NCBI RefSeq assembly: GCF_000524195.1
Contig: NW_020170386.1
Location: forward strand, 439,982 to 503,981
DNA from: Echinococcus granulosus
Lineage: Eukaryota; Platyhelminthes; Cestoda; Cyclophyllidea; Taeniidae
Direction of reading: 5' to 3'
DNA length: 64,000 bases
This document shows, in pieces, positions 60,894-64,000 of this stretch; the stretch's first letter is position 1, and each line of letters starts with the position of its first letter. Below the pieces are notes generated by a model. That model saw only the letters and a list, made by a program, of their open reading frames with translations, was not told where the DNA came from and made no database searches. Position numbers and translations under genes: made by a program.

Positions 60894-62399
60894 TCACGTT
60901 TCTACCCATTTCAGGGATTGGTTGACGTCATCGGAGTTGAATAGTTCACGAACCATGGCGTAGAGGTAAGACGGCGCCTGTCCTCCTTCCGTGGTGAGGA
61001 AGAGGCTGGTGAGGCCAGGCGGTATGTAGTCCCAGTTCGGTAGCCAAACCAACGGCGATGGCCCGCTACCGGCGAGGCACTCCGATGCGGGCAGCAATCG
61101 CGAGGGCGCATCCAATGAGTTCACCGAGAGGTCCGCCGTTTCGAGAAAATCAGTCATCGATTCAGGCGCGCACTGAGCATGACTGTTCAAGGTATTGGAG
61201 CAGTTTGGTAACAATTTAAAGTTGACCGGAGAGATCTTGTACGAAGGAAGGCACACGTAGGTCTACAAAGGGCCCGCCACGAGGATGAGCGGTTAGCGAT
61301 TACTCGGTTGAGCTCAGTTTCCATTGACTCTAGTTTACCGGTATTGAGAAATGTTTCGCTGCTAGCATCACCGCGTAAGTCCCGGTCTGCGCCTTCAATG
61401 AGCCATCTGGGTAGACGGTATCGCAGCTCAAGATAACCTAAATCATTCAGGAGCATTCAATCATGAGTTGAGGCATTAAACTACCCAAAGTTGACTACTT
61501 AGTGGTTTTGCACTACCTTATTAACACGAGCCATCAAGCCAAACGCATGGCTGTCCGGGACGAGAACAACAGATATCTCTTCCATCGCCAGGGTCTCTGC
61601 CATCTTGTGACCTTCAGTATTAGGGAACGCTTCACACACTATGACGCGAAACTGTCGTTTCTTGTTGGCAGCATACTCAAACCGGGTGTCAAGTGGGAAC
61701 AGGAATTACCTTCAAGAAGTTGAATACTGATTTCGAATAACCAACTGTCAAAATTAGTTCGTCAGAATGGATAAAATTCAGAGATGAGCTAGATATGTAG
61801 CCTAGGTGTCCTTTGATGTCGGTCTTTAAATCGATGGACGCAGTCAGTAACTGTTTGCAAAGCTCCTCTCTCCCCACTAGGGACCAGTCGTTCGAGCTTG
61901 TGCTGGAAACCAAGGTCTTCAATATTTAAAAAGATAAAAGTGCTTGATTACGGATTGCAGCCCCTCACTCTCCACTTTGCCGCTAGGAAGGAGTCTGAAA
62001 TAGCTCATCACACGACAATGGTATACCTCAACGATTCCTCTCTTATTAATTTCATAAACCTCAATACGGTGTTGTGGATAGCAGTTTCTTCAAAAGAGTA
62101 TTTTAACAATAATTTTCCCACCCTATTTATGACTTCCATAAGTTCTCTACAAGGTGATAGACGAACGAAGCATTTACCTCGCATTTTTCCAATCACCATT
62201 CTTGACACATCTCTCCAGATAGTTTAAAGTAGCGATGGTTTTGGCTAGTTGTGTCTCGCTAGAAATATGCTAAATCGGCGTTATTTTACTTCTTCAATGA
62301 TGGGACAGAGTACATAAATCCAGCATTATCGACAGCAGAAAGCATTACCGTCAAGCCGAGCTCAAGGTTTGGTAAAACGACTATGGGCTGGAGCATCAT
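60894..62399 (-). CDS. EIF2B2: translation initiation factor eIF2B subunit beta
   Basis: Regulatory subunit of the eIF2B guanine-nucleotide exchange factor that recharges eIF2 with GTP. Minus-strand exons: 62399-62290, 62258-62178, 62146-62027, 61994-61952, 61916-61710, 61675-61517, 61437-61339, 61262-60894, 395 residues (human 351). Diagnostic blocks: NGDWKNARELMEV, VLRFMKLIREES, FIHSDELILTVGYSKSVFNF, FRVIVCEAFPNTEGHKMAE, GLMARVNK joined to VILSCDTVYPDGSLKAQTGT, YVCLPSYKISP, and the C-terminal WDYIPPGLTSLF with GQAPSYLYAMVRELF. The last exon carries an insert of about 40 residues before the C-terminal block, which explains the extra length. Introns are 31, 31, 32, 35, 34, 79 and 76 bp. The first ATG after an in-frame stop is at 62399, with another at 62345; the N-terminus is the least certain part. 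Convergent with CPSF6/7. Confidence 0.93.
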
Positions 62400-63104
62400 C
62401 AATATCTATCAATAAAACTACGTATTTATGGTAGATAGCGTTGCTTAATCCATTTCGCCAATAAGCTTCTAAGTCCATGGAATTAAATTAATATCAGGGG
62501 CGCCTGAGAAATAAAAAGAATTTTAGAGCAACTGGTACAACTATGTGTGTTTTTCAGAGGATCCAATAAATACCAACATGCAATTGAATTATGTATAAGA
62601 AACCATTTTTCTTAAGTTGTACTCACGAATTTAAGCTTAATCCATCAAATGCTGTACTCTTACTTCATGCAGACTTGTTTGCACTAATGTTGATAAAATA
62701 TGGGAAAACTGAGTTAAACTGCATGTTTTGATTCTTTATATTGCAACATCCTGAAACTTTACTGAAGCCGACGTCGTAATACTCAGGCCAAAATCACATA
62801 CGTATGACACAGTGAGGCTTGGAGCTACTAGCATGGTGCAAACTATGGTGAGGGGTCAAAATGGCCCCTTCACCAAAACCGAGAATTCGACAAACATGGT
62901 GCTGCACAGACAATCTCCTCTTTTGAACATCAACCTCTGCACTCCCTTTTGTTACCCTCCAGTTTAAGCCATCACGGAGTAATCAGTAGTGTAAGGAAAC
63001 ACTAGCGAGCTAAACGTGCCAGTCTTCAAATTATCACACAATTAAGAAGAAGCCTGACTTCAAAGTTCTTAATCCCTCTTAACAATTCTACCGGATCTAA
63101 AGTT
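62400..63104. other. upstream of eIF2B beta, one open stretch
   Basis: About 700 bp, AT-rich. On the minus strand 62936-62795 is open and preceded by a CAG acceptor, reading VQKRRLSVQHHVCRILGFGE and onward, but I cannot link it to a gene. The rest holds nothing recognisable and should include the eIF2B beta promoter. Confidence 0.4.
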
Positions 63105-63620
63105 TTATCCCGCTTCGGAAAGTGAATGCAAGGAAAGCGAAAGGCGCTGCTCATCACCCCTGCTTATAGCTAGTCGTTGAAATGTTGGCCGGGCAACAGT
63201 CACGTAACAAAGACCGGAATTAGACATGACTGAATAGGGACGGAGCTTCTTTCAAACATCTTTACCATGTCATTATCACCTAATTGCCGCCCAGCCTCAT
63301 TAATCAGGGTGTTATCCAACCACTCAAGAAGTGGAGGAGGTACCGTATTTTTACGTATTTGATATCATTATGCAGATACGGTAAGCGGCTGCGCAACGAA
63401 ACTTTCACAGGTAGCTCCATTGTTAGTACTTCTTCTGCTAAATGTGCAGCTGAGATAGTTTCCAAAGGCTAACATCATTTTCAGACCTTCTGTCACGGGC
63501 CGTCACCAATTTTTTCTATCCACAGCACTTGCACTTCTTTCGAACAGCTAAATTTTATCACCCAGCCTCTTTGATCATAATTGCATTCCGCTACCACCGA
63601 TGTAGTGCCGAGAGACTTTG
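63105..63620 (-). CDS. candidate small exons of an unrecognised gene
   Basis: Minus-strand chain with GT-AG borders and matching phases: 63620-63507, 63468-63380, 63322-63266 and perhaps 63149-63105 with a TAA stop. Intervening introns would be 38, 57 and 116 bp, like those of the neighbouring gene. Readable parts include VVAECNYDQRGWVIKF, EVQVLWIEKI and WLDNTLINEAGRQLGDNDM. No family recognised. Within the second exon another frame (AAHLAEEVLTMELPVKVSLR) looks at least as protein-like, so the model may be wrong there. A further candidate exon lies near 63880-63935, right of the LTR-like element. The gene would run off the right edge. Confidence 0.33.
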
Positions 63621-63655
63621 CTGAAGATGCATGAGGACGGAATACTAAAATAGAA

Positions 63656-63857
63656 TGTAGACTTAGCCTCCCGAGACTTCCCTGAGGACGAAAGAAGACA
63701 CAATACTTGGGCAGAATATACATTCAGCACAGAGAAGGTGTTTGGGCTATTGGCATAACCTGAAGGTCAGTTTACCCAGCGAGGTACAAGAAGGCTAATT
63801 CAAAGTACAAAAGTGGCTCCCCACCAATACCAGGGGATAAACCAGCATCGTATTACA
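63656..63857 (-). mobile_element. LTR-like element, copy 2
   Basis: A 202-bp sequence on the minus strand, starting TGTAAT at 63857 and ending CTACA at 63656. It is clearly homologous to 33215-33413 along its whole length (by eye around 85% identity; the first 40 bases differ at one place). The CCAAT block is kept while the TATA run is reduced to GTATA. TAGA occurs at 63651-63654 and 63858-63861, close to but one base off a clean target duplication. It sits about 36 bp from the nearest candidate exon of the right-edge gene. Confidence 0.58.
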
Positions 63858-64000
63858 TAGATATTCAACTTACAGTGAGCCTTGGGGCTTCTGGGATGGC
63901 CCAAAGAACAGTCCGCCCGGCGAAGATACTAAATTGGTGACAAAAATTAGCATTTGGGCAAACGGAGGAGTTACATAAAGAATTAGCTTATTACAGTAGT

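Noticed and set aside
61502..62227. Plus-strand ORFs over eIF2B beta
   Set aside because: Antisense frames of well-supported eIF2B beta exons; no family resemblance.
63380..63468. Alternative frame of the second right-edge exon (AAHLAEEVLTMELP) as a DNA polymerase A-like C-terminus
   Set aside because: Resemblance is to a few hydrophobic positions only, and its phase does not join either neighbour exon.
1..64000. CRISPR arrays, rRNA, tRNA or bacterial-type operons
   Set aside because: No regularly spaced repeats, no tRNA cloverleaf with convincing T-loop, and all firm genes carry introns.

Overview
This window is eukaryotic nuclear DNA: low-GC non-coding sequence, GT-AG introns, AATAAA signals and one 100-N scaffold gap. 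The gene content and intron style point to a parasitic flatworm, most likely a tapeworm. The supporting signs are many introns of only about 30-50 bp beside others of several kb, a peptide GPCR of the neuropeptide F/Y type, and two copies of a roughly 200-bp LTR-like sequence. The species cannot be named from the sequence alone. I rebuilt seven gene models by translating exons and checking that splice phases close. Six belong to well-known conserved families; the GPCR is assigned at family level.

Layout. (1) About 350-12,956 (+): 3' five exons of MIC60/mitofilin, 5' end outside the window, with a decayed FLYWCH-like transposon relic in an intron. (2) 18,798-24,333 (+): class A neuropeptide F/Y-type GPCR in three exons; the third carries a basic C-terminal tail that a simple ORF call misses. 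(3) 31,586-32,170 (-): 194-codon ORF of unknown nature with a downstream poly(A) signal. (4) 33,215-33,413 (+) and 63,656-63,857 (-): two related LTR-like elements in opposite orientation. (5) 34,187-39,902 (+): EHD membrane-remodelling ATPase, five exons. (6) 43,303-46,700 (-): TMX1-type transmembrane thioredoxin, seven short exons. (7) 51,372-56,253 (+): inositol polyphosphate 5-phosphatase with a SKICH-like C-terminus, nine exons, containing the gap. (8) 58,032-60,121 (+): CPSF6/7-type subunit of cleavage factor Im, eight exons. (9) 60,894-62,399 (-): eIF2B beta, eight exons, convergent with CPSF6/7. (10) 63,105-right edge (-): a phased chain of small candidate exons of an unrecognised gene.

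The genes do not form a pathway: they cover mitochondrial crista organisation, neuropeptide signalling, endosome recycling, ER redox, phosphoinositide turnover, mRNA 3'-end processing and translation initiation, as expected of an ordinary stretch of animal chromosome. I see no operon, CRISPR array, rRNA or tRNA. The points most worth a second look are the hidden third GPCR exon, the cluster of 30-42 bp introns (three are multiples of three with no stop), the LTR-like pair, the assembly gap whose flanks repeat the same bases, and the base-composition domains that seem to follow transcription direction.
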